A DNA stretch of 6,759 nt from Actinomycetota bacterium (GCA_013812265.1 JACCTQ010000087.1:1-6759); one strand, 5' to 3'. Shown: positions 1 through 5,860, counted from the stretch's first letter. The notes: generated by a model not told the origin, from the letters alone. Made by a program: numbers and translations.

Positions 1-114
1 CGTCGTGCGCCAGAGGTCGTCTTCACGCGCCGTGGAGCTACTGCGGTCGGAGCCGGTCGACGAGCACGCCGATGCCAGCACCGCGACCGCGAGTAGGGCT
101 GCTGCCAATCGCAT
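1..114 (-). CDS. Redoxin lipoprotein, second copy, N-terminus only (cut by window edge)
   Basis: The ATG is at 114-112 and the frame stays open for 38 codons to the left edge. It encodes a lipoprotein signal (MRLAAALLAVAVLASAC, lipid-attachment Cys17) and the start of the mature linker. All 38 residues match the N-terminus of the copy starting at 769, because the DNA is identical. Upstream of this ATG there is no copy of the leader found upstream of 769. Instead the DUF3179-like block begins at once at 118. The overlapping chimeric ORF (stop at 38-40) reads through the same bases in another frame. Whether a thioredoxin domain follows lies outside the window. It is a real second gene if the repeat is genuine, or an echo of the first if the repeat comes from assembly. 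Confidence 0.5.
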   Translation of the reverse strand, partial: MRLAAALLAVAVLASACSSTGSDRSSSTAREDDLWRTT

Positions 115-117
115 ATG
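1..117. repeat. Exact 117-bp direct repeat, copy 1 (reaches window edge)
   Basis: Bases 1-117 equal bases 656-772 at every position, in the same orientation. The match ends at 117/772 (next bases t versus g). It may extend past base 1, which cannot be seen. It covers the first 38 codons of the redoxin lipoprotein plus three bases upstream of its ATG. Confidence 0.95.
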
Positions 118-769
118 TCCTTCCGGAGCTCGGAGTACGGAAAGCGACGGCCTCGTTCCCCTCGCCGACCGTCACGACTCGCTCTTTCGGCGGCAGCCGG
201 CCGTCGAGCTCACCCTCGAAGAGGAACGGATTCTGGTCGACGGTGTCGTACCCAACGTACGGGTTTCGACCGTAGTCGCGCGAGATGCCGGTGTCCCGGC
301 TCAGGACGTCGCCGTCCGGGCCGAGAATGACGATGGGCGTCGCGGGCGGTGACAGGATCTGATCCCCGAACGTCCGGGCAAGCGACCTCGAGACCACCTC
401 TGGCGCCACGACAAAGCGCCACTGGAACCCCTCTCGGCGAGCGTACTCCGCGAGGTCCCCCGCGCGCTCGTTGGGATCGACGTCGAGACTGATGTACGCG
501 ACGTCCGGCGAATCGAGCTGCTCGAGGGCCGCCTGGGCCTCGAGCTGCTGTGTCCGGCAGGTGGTGCACCAGATGGCCATCGCCTCGATCGCGACGACCT
601 TCCCCTCGAGGTCCGCAATCCGGACCTCCTCGCCGGTTACCACGTCCTGCATGGCCGTCGTGCGCCAGAGGTCGTCTTCACGCGCCGTGGAGCTACTGCG
701 GTCGGAGCCGGTCGACGAGCACGCCGATGCCAGCACCGCGACCGCGAGTAGGGCTGCTGCCAATCGCAT
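38..769 (-). CDS. Redoxin (TlpA/ResA-like) lipoprotein with chimeric DUF3179-derived C-terminus
   Basis: This is 243 residues from the ATG at 769. Residues 1-17 are a lipoprotein signal ending LASAC, so the protein should be anchored outside the membrane. Residues 40-156 are a thioredoxin-like domain: the active site is WCTTC (Cys68, Cys71) and the cis-proline is in ATP (Pro145). TlpA/ResA-like redoxins exchange thiols outside the cytoplasm and usually receive electrons from CcdA, the gene just upstream (104 bp gap). From about residue 151 the protein is not redoxin. Residues 158-210 match 49 of 53 residues of the DUF3179 protein at the right end by eye. A one-base deletion then shifts the frame, and the last ~33 residues are an out-of-frame reading of the repeated 5' end. 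A GTG at 778 (VTHM) is an alternative start; neither start has a clear ribosome site. The open frame upstream of 769 back to 1294 is a shadow of ccdA. The redoxin domain is secure; an intact native C-terminus is not. Confidence 0.75.
   Translation of the reverse strand: MRLAAALLAVAVLASACSSTGSDRSSSTAREDDLWRTTAMQDVVTGEEVRIADLEGKVVAIEAMAIWCTTCRTQQLEAQAALEQLDSPDVAYISLDVDPNERAGDLAEYARREGFQWRFVVAPEVVSRSLARTFGDQILSPPATPIVILGPDGDVLSRDTGISRDYGRNPYVGYDTVDQNPFLFEGELDGRLPPKERVVTVGEGNEAVAFRTPSSGRTYAIGSSPTRGRGAGIGVLVDRLRPQ
118..320 (-). repeat. DUF3179-derived block, paralogous to 6227-6430
   Basis: Aligned by eye, this block differs from 6227-6430 at about 18 substitutions and one missing base over ~204 bp, roughly 90% identity. 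Only about four amino acids change over the 53 aligned codons, so most differences are silent, as expected for a diverged homologue that was once under selection. The missing base (plus-strand cggaaagcg here, cggaaaggcg in the right copy) shifts the frame near 143. The left limit is the repeat at 117. The right limit is a 20-bp stretch (301-320) identical to 6411-6430, after which redoxin sequence begins. Confidence 0.85.
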
Positions 770-772
770 ATG
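656..772. repeat. Exact 117-bp direct repeat, copy 2
   Basis: This is the internal copy of the repeat at 1-117, with a period of 655 bp. Here it lies in its expected place, between the redoxin domain and the leader that follows ccdA. Confidence 0.95.
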
Positions 773-873
773 GGTCACGATGCCATTCGCATCCGGGGAG
801 GACCGTGCGCTTGCATACAGCGGAGTCTGATCCTGGGCTGCGCCACTCCAGGTAATTCGAGGCCTCTGTCTCG
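770..873 (-). other. Gap between ccdA and redoxin gene with mini-ORF and duplicated start motif
   Basis: This 104-bp spacer contains no Shine-Dalgarno-like run close to the redoxin ATG. On the minus strand a five-codon ORF, MRMAS (792-775), ends in a TGA that overlaps a GTG (778-776) in frame with the redoxin gene. The first 12 bases of MRMAS match 11 of the first 12 bases of the redoxin gene (781-792 versus 758-769). No convincing -35/-10 pair or terminator was seen, so cotranscription with ccdA is plausible. Confidence 0.4.
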
Positions 874-1530
874 CTACAGCAGCCCAGCGGTGCGCAGCTC
901 GTACACCGCCGTGACGATGAGCAGCGCTCCAGCCGCGCGAAGGATTGCCAGGTGATGCCTCGCGAGCACGCGCGAGATCTGGTGGCCGCGCGCCGCTCCG
1001 ACGATCGCAAGGGCGACCAGTGGGAGCCCGAAGCCGAGCCCATAGACGGCGAACGATCCGATCCGAAGGAGGGCGTCGGACAGGCCGACCGAGATCGCGA
1101 GCAGCGCGACCAGGAATGGTCCCGCGCACGGAAGCGCGACCGGGCCGACGAGCAGACCGTAGACATATGCCTGGCCGAGAGAGCTCCCCACGGCGGGCAC
1201 CTGCACGCCGGCCAGACGCTCGAAGGGGTTGCGACCTGAGAGCAGCACGATGCCCAGGACGACGAGCACGACCGTCGCTACCGGAACCGACCATCGCAGG
1301 ACGTCACCGAACGGCAGGGCCAGGAGCGACAGGACGCTGCCGACGATGATCATCGTCGTCAGCAGGCCCGCGAGCACCGCAAGGCCGAGAAGCGCCGCCG
1401 CCGGGCGGCGTTGCTGCGCGTCTCTTCGAGTCCCCGCCAGATACGCGATGAAGCCCGGATACAGCGGGAGCAGGCACGGGCTCGCCGCACTTCCCAATCC
1501 GAGGAAGAACGTTGCGACGAGCGTTTCCAT
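874..1530 (-). CDS. ccdA: CcdA-family thiol-disulfide transporter
   Basis: CcdA-type membrane proteins carry reducing equivalents from cytoplasmic thioredoxin across the membrane to outer redoxins. This one has 218 residues from METLVATFF, typical of the short CcdA family. About six hydrophobic segments are visible (roughly 5-31, 44-71, 81-98, 121-149, 157-178, 194-212). The two functional cysteines sit in the expected contexts: Cys19 in ASPCLLPLYPG and Cys135 in ALPCAGPF. The frame is open to an earlier start at 1608, but the added 26 residues are Arg-rich and precede the usual family N-terminus, so the ATG at 1530-1528 is preferred. No strong ribosome site precedes it. The redoxin lipoprotein lies 104 bp downstream on the same strand and is the natural partner. 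The gene is divergent from the radical SAM operon. Confidence 0.9.
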   Translation of the reverse strand: METLVATFFLGLGSAASPCLLPLYPGFIAYLAGTRRDAQQRRPAAALLGLAVLAGLLTTMIIVGSVLSLLALPFGDVLRWSVPVATVVLVVLGIVLLSGRNPFERLAGVQVPAVGSSLGQAYVYGLLVGPVALPCAGPFLVALLAISVGLSDALLRIGSFAVYGLGFGLPLVALAIVGAARGHQISRVLARHHLAILRAAGALLIVTAVYELRTAGLL

Positions 1531-1787
1531 CCGGGGGAGGATGTCACGATGGCGACCGCCGGCGACGTGCCGTGGCTCACACCGCCCGCTGCGTTGCACC
1601 GGCCTCATCTATTTCAGGTCTTTGCGATCTCGGTCTGTGGCCCGCGACACCGCGCAGGTGGACTTCCGCCGTCAAGCTGTAGCCTGAGTCAGCCACCACC
1701 CGCCGCCGCAGCCGTTGATCGGTGACCGCACTCTCACCTGCGGCACGCCGTCCTGGCCAAGCCTGGTCGTATCCACCCGGAGTCGTG
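1531..1787. promoter_or_regulatory. Divergent intergenic region between ccdA and the radical SAM operon
   Basis: These 257 bp separate two divergent starts and must hold the promoter of the plus-strand operon and probably that of ccdA. I see no convincing sigma70 -35/-10 pair; TTGACG-like words (e.g. minus strand near 1675) lack a matching -10. The radical SAM frame is open back to a GTG at 1722, so part of this region could be coding if that start were used. Confidence 0.4.
1779..1782 (+). promoter_or_regulatory. Ribosome binding site GGAG deciding the radical SAM start
   Basis: GGAG lies five bases before the ATG at 1788. The earlier in-frame GTG at 1722 has no comparable site, and the extra 22 residues precede the family's usual N-terminus. 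Confidence 0.6.
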
Positions 1788-3245
1788 ATGTCGCCTGTCG
1801 TCCCCACCCGTCAATCGATCCCTCGCCCCGACGGGGAGATCCTGCACGAGGTCACCCGCTCGATCTGCCCGGTCTGCCGGGCGGCGGTCGACGGACAGGT
1901 GCTGCTCCGCGACGGCGAGGTCTTTCTGCGGAAGCGCTGCCCGGATCACGGCTGGTTCGAGGGCCTGATCTACGCCGACGCGCGGGCGTATGTCGAACAG
2001 GCCAAATTCAACAAGCCGGGCCAGGCGCCGGTCCGCACGTCGACCGAGGTCGAGCGGGGTTGTCCGTTCGACTGCGGGCTCTGCCCGGAGCACCGCCAGC
2101 ACACCTGCCTCGCGCTCATCGAGGTCAACACGGCGTGCAACCTGGACTGCCCCGTCTGCTTTGCGAACGCGGGGGCCGGCTTCAACCTGACGCTCACCGA
2201 GGTGGAGTCGATGCTCGATCGGTTCGTGGAGCTCGAGGGCCACCCGGAGGTCGTGCAGTTCAGCGGCGGCGAGCCGACGATCCATCCCGACCTGATCCCC
2301 ATGCTCGACGCCGCCCAGCGACGCGACATCCGCTTCACGATGGTCAACACGAACGGTCTCCGAATCGCCGAGGGAGGCCCGTGGTTCGACCAGCTCGCCG
2401 CCCGCCGGCCGCTCATCTACCTCCAGTTCGACGGCCTCACCGACGAGACGTACCGGGCGATCCGCGGTCAGCCCCTGCTCGCGACGAAACTGCGGGCGCT
2501 CGACCGGCTGGCCGAGGCCGACCTGCACGTGATGCTCGTGGCGGCCGTCGAGCGAGATGTGAACGAGCACGAAGTCGGCCCGCTCGTCGAGTTCGGGATC
2601 CGGCATCCCGCCGTGCGCGGCGTGATGTTCCAGCCGGTCACGCACACCGGCCGCCACCCGGACCACGACCCGCTTCGGCGGATGACGATCCCGGACGTGA
2701 TCCGGCGGATCGACGCGCACCCCGAGGGCTCCTTCCGCGCCTCGGACTTCCTGCCGATCCCGTGCTGCTTTCCGACCTGCTCCTCGGTGACGTACGCGTA
2801 CCTCGGTGACGACGGCGAGGTCATCCCCCTGCCACGGGTCCTCGAGGTCGACCAGTACCTCGACTACATCACCAACCGGGCGTTGCCGGCGGTCGACCGG
2901 GAGATCCTTCACGCGCTTGAGGGTCTCTGGTCGGCCGGTTCGGTGCCCGGTGAGCCGACCGCGGATCGCTTCGCCTGCGCAGCGTGCGACATCGACCTGC
3001 CGGCGCTGACCGACCTGGCCCGCCGGGTGTTCATGGTCCAGCTGCGCGACTTCCTCGATCCGTGGACGTTCGACGTCAAGAAGGCGATGAAGTGCTGCAT
3101 CGGCATCCTCCAGGACGACGGCCGGATGATCCCGTTCTGCACGTACAACACCGTGGGCTACCGCGAGGAGACCCGGGCGCGGCTGGCGGCACGCCGGCGC
3201 GGCAGGGAACTCCCCGTCACCTTGCCCGCAACCGTGTCCCAATGA
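1788..3245 (+). CDS. Radical SAM enzyme of the COG1964 / Tes-like (or TrsS-like) type
   Basis: This is 485 residues with 18 cysteines. The N-terminus has a rubredoxin-like knuckle (CPVC, Cys27/Cys30, and CPDHG, Cys51). Next comes GCPFDCGLCPEHRQHTC (Cys92, 96, 99, 107), a probable auxiliary cluster site. The radical SAM motif is CNLDCPVC (Cys117, 121, 124) and SGGEPT is at 159-164. The C-terminal third holds Cys326/327/331, CAAC (397/400), Cys436/437 and the ending DDGRMIPFCTYN (Cys451). As recalled, this order matches archaeal tetraether lipid synthase (Tes, MJ0619), which has three [4Fe-4S] clusters plus a rubredoxin-like iron and couples lipid tails. Bacteria carry many COG1964 relatives of unknown substrate, including one type (TrsS) paired with a methyltransferase. 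The methyltransferase 13 bases downstream makes the latter type a serious alternative. Enzyme class is sure; substrate is inference. Confidence 0.93.
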   Translation: MSPVVPTRQSIPRPDGEILHEVTRSICPVCRAAVDGQVLLRDGEVFLRKRCPDHGWFEGLIYADARAYVEQAKFNKPGQAPVRTSTEVERGCPFDCGLCPEHRQHTCLALIEVNTACNLDCPVCFANAGAGFNLTLTEVESMLDRFVELEGHPEVVQFSGGEPTIHPDLIPMLDAAQRRDIRFTMVNTNGLRIAEGGPWFDQLAARRPLIYLQFDGLTDETYRAIRGQPLLATKLRALDRLAEADLHVMLVAAVERDVNEHEVGPLVEFGIRHPAVRGVMFQPVTHTGRHPDHDPLRRMTIPDVIRRIDAHPEGSFRASDFLPIPCCFPTCSSVTYAYLGDDGEVIPLPRVLEVDQYLDYITNRALPAVDREILHALEGLWSAGSVPGEPTADRFACAACDIDLPALTDLARRVFMVQLRDFLDPWTFDVKKAMKCCIGILQDDGRMIPFCTYNTVGYREETRARLAARRRGRELPVTLPATVSQ

Positions 3246-3262
3246 CCGGCGTGGATCTGTGA
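3242..3262 (+). other. Six-codon leader ORF (MTGVDL) bridging the operon
   Basis: An ATG overlaps the radical SAM stop as ATGA (3242-3245). After six codons its TGA overlaps the GTG start of the methyltransferase as GTGA (3259-3262). It fills the 13-base gap exactly and is out of frame with both neighbours. It could couple translation of the two genes, or be the true methyltransferase start displaced by a frameshift, or be chance. Confidence 0.35.
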
Positions 3263-4065
3263 CGCTCACGACGTCAGCGCTCGCGGCGTGTTGTGCGGGT
3301 CTCTACGGACACCCGCTCGTCGAGCTCATCGCCGGCCAGTCGCTCCACCCCGGCGGACTCGCCACGACTCGCCGCCTTCTCGCCGAGGTCCGCCTTCCGC
3401 CCGGCGCCCACCTGCTCGACGCCGGGTGTGGCCTCGGGGCGAGCGCGCGTGTCGGCGCCCTCGAGTTCGGTCTGGCCGTGGACGCCTGCGACGTCAGCGC
3501 GTCGGCTCTCCACCGCGCGGCGGTCCTCGCCGAGGGTGTCGGCGCCCGGATCTGCTTCCGGGACGCCTCGGTCGTCGACCTGCCGTATCCGAGCGGCGCA
3601 TTCGCCGCCGTCCTCGCCGAGTGCGTCCTCTCGACGACCTCGAAACGCGACGGGCTGGCCGAGCTTCGGCGGGTAGCCGAGGATGGCGGGGCGCTGCTGC
3701 TCAGCGACGTCACGGTCAGCGAAACCGTGACCATTCCCGAGCCACTCGCGAGCGTCCTGTGCCTGACGGGGGCGTGGCGGCCCGGCGAGCTCGACAAACT
3801 GCTTCCTTCGGCCGGGTACCGCGTTGTGCGTGGCTGGGACGAGTCGGAGGGCGTGTCGTCCCTGATCGACCGGCTCGAGGCGCGCGTTGGCCTCCTTGGC
3901 GCAATCGCCCGTGTCGCCGGCCACGCTGAGCGGCTGGAGGCCTTTGGAGTGAAACTCGACCAGCTTCGCGAGCCGGGCAGTGTCACCGCCGTCTTCGAGG
4001 GCATCCGGCAGCTGGTGGATGAGCGTCGGATCGGCTATCGCGCCGTCGTTGCCCGCGCCGTGTGA
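3259..4065 (+). CDS. Class I SAM-dependent methyltransferase, partner of the radical SAM gene
   Basis: This is 268 residues with a GTG start. The Rossmann motif I is LLDAGCGLG (Asp54-Gly60), with the ribose-binding acidic residue at Asp78 (DACDVS). RDASVVDLPYPSGAF follows as the motif II region, then ECVLSTTSKRDGLAELRRVAEDGGALLLSDV, typical of the Methyltransf_11/UbiE-like fold. A conserved-looking N-terminal stretch precedes it (CCAGLYGHPLVELIAG, then HPGGLATTRRLL). From memory, this layout resembles the DVU_1556/TrsM methyltransferases that sit beside COG1964 radical SAM proteins, but I could not check this. The gene starts 13 bases after the radical SAM stop on the same strand, so the two are almost surely one operon and probably act on one substrate or pathway. 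The ribosome site is weak (gtgga, 3251-3255). The substrate is unknown. Confidence 0.88.
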   Translation: MTLTTSALAACCAGLYGHPLVELIAGQSLHPGGLATTRRLLAEVRLPPGAHLLDAGCGLGASARVGALEFGLAVDACDVSASALHRAAVLAEGVGARICFRDASVVDLPYPSGAFAAVLAECVLSTTSKRDGLAELRRVAEDGGALLLSDVTVSETVTIPEPLASVLCLTGAWRPGELDKLLPSAGYRVVRGWDESEGVSSLIDRLEARVGLLGAIARVAGHAERLEAFGVKLDQLREPGSVTAVFEGIRQLVDERRIGYRAVVARAV

Positions 4066-4071
4066 GGGGCT

Positions 4072-4105
4072 CGCGCGGCGGGAGGGGTGGCCGGCACGCC
4101 GCGCG
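4072..4105. terminator. GC-rich hairpin between convergent transcription units
   Basis: CGCGCGGCG (4072-4080) pairs perfectly with CGCCGCGCG (4097-4105) around a 16-base loop. It lies in the 57 bp between the methyltransferase stop (4065) and the convergent SRPBCC stop (4123), where a bidirectional terminator would be expected. There is no T-run on either side, and perfect GC stems arise easily in such DNA. Confidence 0.3.
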
Positions 4106-4122
4106 CGTCGCGAAGATCGCCG

Positions 4123-4629
4123 CTAGGGAGGCGGGCTGAGCGAGGCGTCCTCGCGAAAGACGCGGCTCCGCGCAGCTCGAGCCTCCGCTCGAGTGCGGAC
4201 ATCATCGAAGTGCTGCTGCATGACCCGTCCGATTGCCGGGCGGGCAAGGAGGCGGGCGCGAAGGTGATCGAGCATGCCTCGTGGCTCGTATGATCCGACG
4301 TAGGTCAGATGCGTTCCACCGCCCGGCTTCGAGGTGACGGTGATGGATTCGCGCAGTCCCCGGACGGGACCGTCCAGGTGCTCGTACTCCACCCGGTTCG
4401 GTGGGCGGAGCGCCACGCGCTCGCGCGTCCGGACGAGCCGATCGATGCCGCCAGGGAGGGTGACCCTCGTCCAGAAGTCACAGACGAGCTGATCGCCGTC
4501 ACGCTCCAGCACCTCGGCGCGCTCGCCGTCGTGCCCGGTTCCCTGTCCGATCGTCGACAGCATCTGGTACACGAGCGGGGCCGGCGCCGCGATCGTCGTG
4601 GAGACCGGCCCGATCGTCACCACTTTCAC
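4123..4629 (-). CDS. SRPBCC-fold (START/polyketide-cyclase-like) protein
   Basis: From the GTG at 4629 this is 168 residues. The pattern is that of SRPBCC proteins, which form a deep cavity for hydrophobic ligands. An opening strand (VSTTIAAPAPLVYQML) is followed by alternating strands with charged turns (AEVLERDGDQLVCDFWTRV, RVEYEHLDGPVRGLRESITV) and GGGTHLTYVGSYEP. A long C-terminal helix contains RPAIGRVMQQHFDDVRTRAEARA. The frame is open to a GTG at 4677, but those 16 extra residues are Arg-rich and unlike the fold's start. AGGGG precedes the 4629 start at a loose spacing, and GTGs at 4623 and 4620 are also possible. It lies downstream of a methyltransferase on the same strand (116 bp gap), suggesting a shared transcript. 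Ligand and reaction are unknown; such proteins act as cyclases, lipid binders or coenzyme Q-binding-like factors. Confidence 0.75.
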   Translation of the reverse strand: MKVVTIGPVSTTIAAPAPLVYQMLSTIGQGTGHDGERAEVLERDGDQLVCDFWTRVTLPGGIDRLVRTRERVALRPPNRVEYEHLDGPVRGLRESITVTSKPGGGTHLTYVGSYEPRGMLDHLRARLLARPAIGRVMQQHFDDVRTRAEARAARSRVFREDASLSPPP

Positions 4630-4745
4630 CGGGCGCCACCCCTGCGAGAAGCGGCATCGTCCCCGGATCTGGCGCACGGCATGCCGATACGGTAGCCCGT
4701 CCGCCGGCGATGGCCGTAAGCCACGTCACCGGCATTCAAGCGGCG

Positions 4746-5588
4746 TCAACTCGGGCTCGACGAGGTGTCAGCCCGGATCGTGGTGAACCGCCACCGCCGA
4801 AGTCGCCCGCGTCGGATCAGCTGCATCACGGCCGTTTCCTCCGCAAGGACGAGAAGCAGTCCGAGCCCACCAGCCGGTGATCGCCGCGCCCGGATCGTGC
4901 GCCTGGCGACCGACGCGCGTTTCCGGCTCCGGGCGTCAAGCTCCGGGGTGACGTCGTCGAGCGACTCGAGCCGCAGCTCGGTGCCCTCGATGAGGCGCGC
5001 GAACGCCCGACGGTCGAGGCCACGGTGATCGACAAATGTCACGAAGACGCGGCCGGGCGGCTCGAGCGAGTGGGACACCGAGGCGAGCACGTGCGCGGGC
5101 CTCCTCGCGAACATCAGCGAGTCGAGGGCGTATGCGGCGGACGCCCCGGTCGGAGGCGAGCCGAGATCGCCCACCAGGAAACGAACCGATCGTTGCACGC
5201 CGACGTTGGCGGCCCGCCGCCTCGCCTCGGTCACCGCACGACGAGCGGCGTCGATGCCGATGACCCGGCACCCCGTCCTCCGATGGATCGTAATCGCTAC
5301 TTCGCCGTTGCCACAGCCGAGATCGAGGAGCGTCTCACCGCGTAGCGGGTGAAGCGCCTCGACGAGTGCCTGGATATCGAGTGCCGTCGCATAGCCATGG
5401 ACGGCCGGCTCGTCCCGATCACTGGCGGCATGGAGGAACTCACGGCCGGCTGTTCCCGCCAGCACCCGGTAGCTGACCTCGAAGTAGAGGCGAGCGATCC
5501 ATCGAGTGATCGCGTCGGCCCCCGTCTCGATCAGCGCGCGGCCGGACACGAGGCCGCCACTCGCGTGACCGGCGCTACATCGCCCCAA
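4746..5588 (-). CDS. Class I SAM-dependent methyltransferase
   Basis: This is 280 residues from a TTG start. Motif I is LLDLGCGNGEVA (Asp89-Gly95), the acidic residue closing strand 2 is Asp113 (VIGIDAA), and FLVGDL is the motif II region. VFVTFVDHRGLDRRAF follows strand 4/5. Before the catalytic domain are about 80 residues with a helical stretch (TRWIARLYFEVSYRVL) and a segment (HAASDRDEPAVHGYATALD) that may cover the active site. The C-terminus has a short hydrophobic run (GGLGLLLVLAEETAVM) and an Arg-rich tail. The TTG is chosen because a perfect AAGGAGG lies seven bases upstream; an in-frame GTG at 5549 has only a weak site. It heads a probable two-gene unit with the SRPBCC gene. The substrate is unknown; it shows little likeness to the methyltransferase at 3259 outside the fold's motifs. 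Confidence 0.85.
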   Translation of the reverse strand: MGRCSAGHASGGLVSGRALIETGADAITRWIARLYFEVSYRVLAGTAGREFLHAASDRDEPAVHGYATALDIQALVEALHPLRGETLLDLGCGNGEVAITIHRRTGCRVIGIDAARRAVTEARRRAANVGVQRSVRFLVGDLGSPPTGASAAYALDSLMFARRPAHVLASVSHSLEPPGRVFVTFVDHRGLDRRAFARLIEGTELRLESLDDVTPELDARSRKRASVARRTIRARRSPAGGLGLLLVLAEETAVMQLIRRGRLRRWRFTTIRADTSSSPS

Positions 5589-5595
5589 CTAGCTT

Positions 5596-5602
5596 CCTCC
5601 TT
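5596..5602 (-). promoter_or_regulatory. Perfect Shine-Dalgarno (AAGGAGG) fixing a TTG start
   Basis: The plus-strand cctcctt at 5596-5602 reads AAGGAGG on the minus strand, followed by seven bases and then TTG (5588-5586). It is the strongest ribosome binding site in the window and decides the start of the methyltransferase. Confidence 0.8.
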
Positions 5603-5668
5603 GCGGGCCGCCTTGCCGCGGATGACACTGGGAGCATTCGGCCGACTCCCTCGAGGCGCCAAGGTTTC

Positions 5669-5828
5669 ATGGCACGTCAACACCCGTGGTCGATCGTCCT
5701 CCTGCCGGGTGGCATTCTTCCAGCCCAGGCCGCCTATCAGGGGCTGCTGGCGGAGCTCCGTGATCTACCAGATGCCGGCTCCGAACGGATTCATCTGGTG
5801 CTACGAGGAGGGGGCCTACGTCGGCTAG
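5669..5828 (+). pseudogene. Probable decayed alpha/beta-hydrolase fragment
   Basis: From the ATG at 5669 the frame reads MARQHPW then SIVLLPGGILPAQAAYQGLL, closely like the first strand and oxyanion-loop helix of alpha/beta hydrolases (LLPGG..PA..AY..LL.EL). About ten residues later it reads DAGSERIHLVLRGGG, which recalls the strand and nucleophile elbow (AGFERFHLVGYSGGG in typical members) but lacks the serine. In an intact enzyme these parts lie 45-60 residues further apart. In the frame one base away, the same bases read GFIWCYEEGAYVG and then stop at 5828. This looks like internal deletion plus frameshift. No catalytic Asp or His region follows. It fills the otherwise geneless gap between the DUF3179 gene and the minus-strand methyltransferase. 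The likeness is judged by eye and could be chance in GC-rich DNA. Confidence 0.35.
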
Positions 5829-5860
5829 CACGGCCGGCTTCCCACGCGCTTTCGTCGATC

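Noticed and set aside
770..1294. Upstream extension of the redoxin frame by 175 codons
   Set aside because: It runs through ccdA in another frame, is Arg- and Ala-rich without domains, and would place a lipoprotein signal in mid-protein.
1653..1690. TTGACG-like -35 words in the divergent region
   Set aside because: No acceptable -10 hexamer lies 16-18 bases away on either strand.
1715..2809. Plus-strand open frame of 364 codons
   Set aside because: It overlaps the radical SAM gene in another frame, is dominated by Arg, Pro and Gly, and has no motif.
1734..3269. Minus-strand open frame of 511 codons opposite the radical SAM gene
   Set aside because: It has no recognisable domain and a composition rich in Arg, Asp, Val and His, as expected for the reverse complement of GC-rich coding sequence. 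The plus-strand frame carries all the family motifs.
5575..5670. Minus-strand 31-codon ORF (MKPWRLEGVGRM...) before the methyltransferase
   Set aside because: It has no ribosome site and no recognisable feature, overlaps the supported TTG start, and such short frames are common in GC-rich leaders.
5670..5690. Minus-strand TTGACG as -35 of the methyltransferase promoter
   Set aside because: The six bases 17 bp downstream do not resemble a -10 element.
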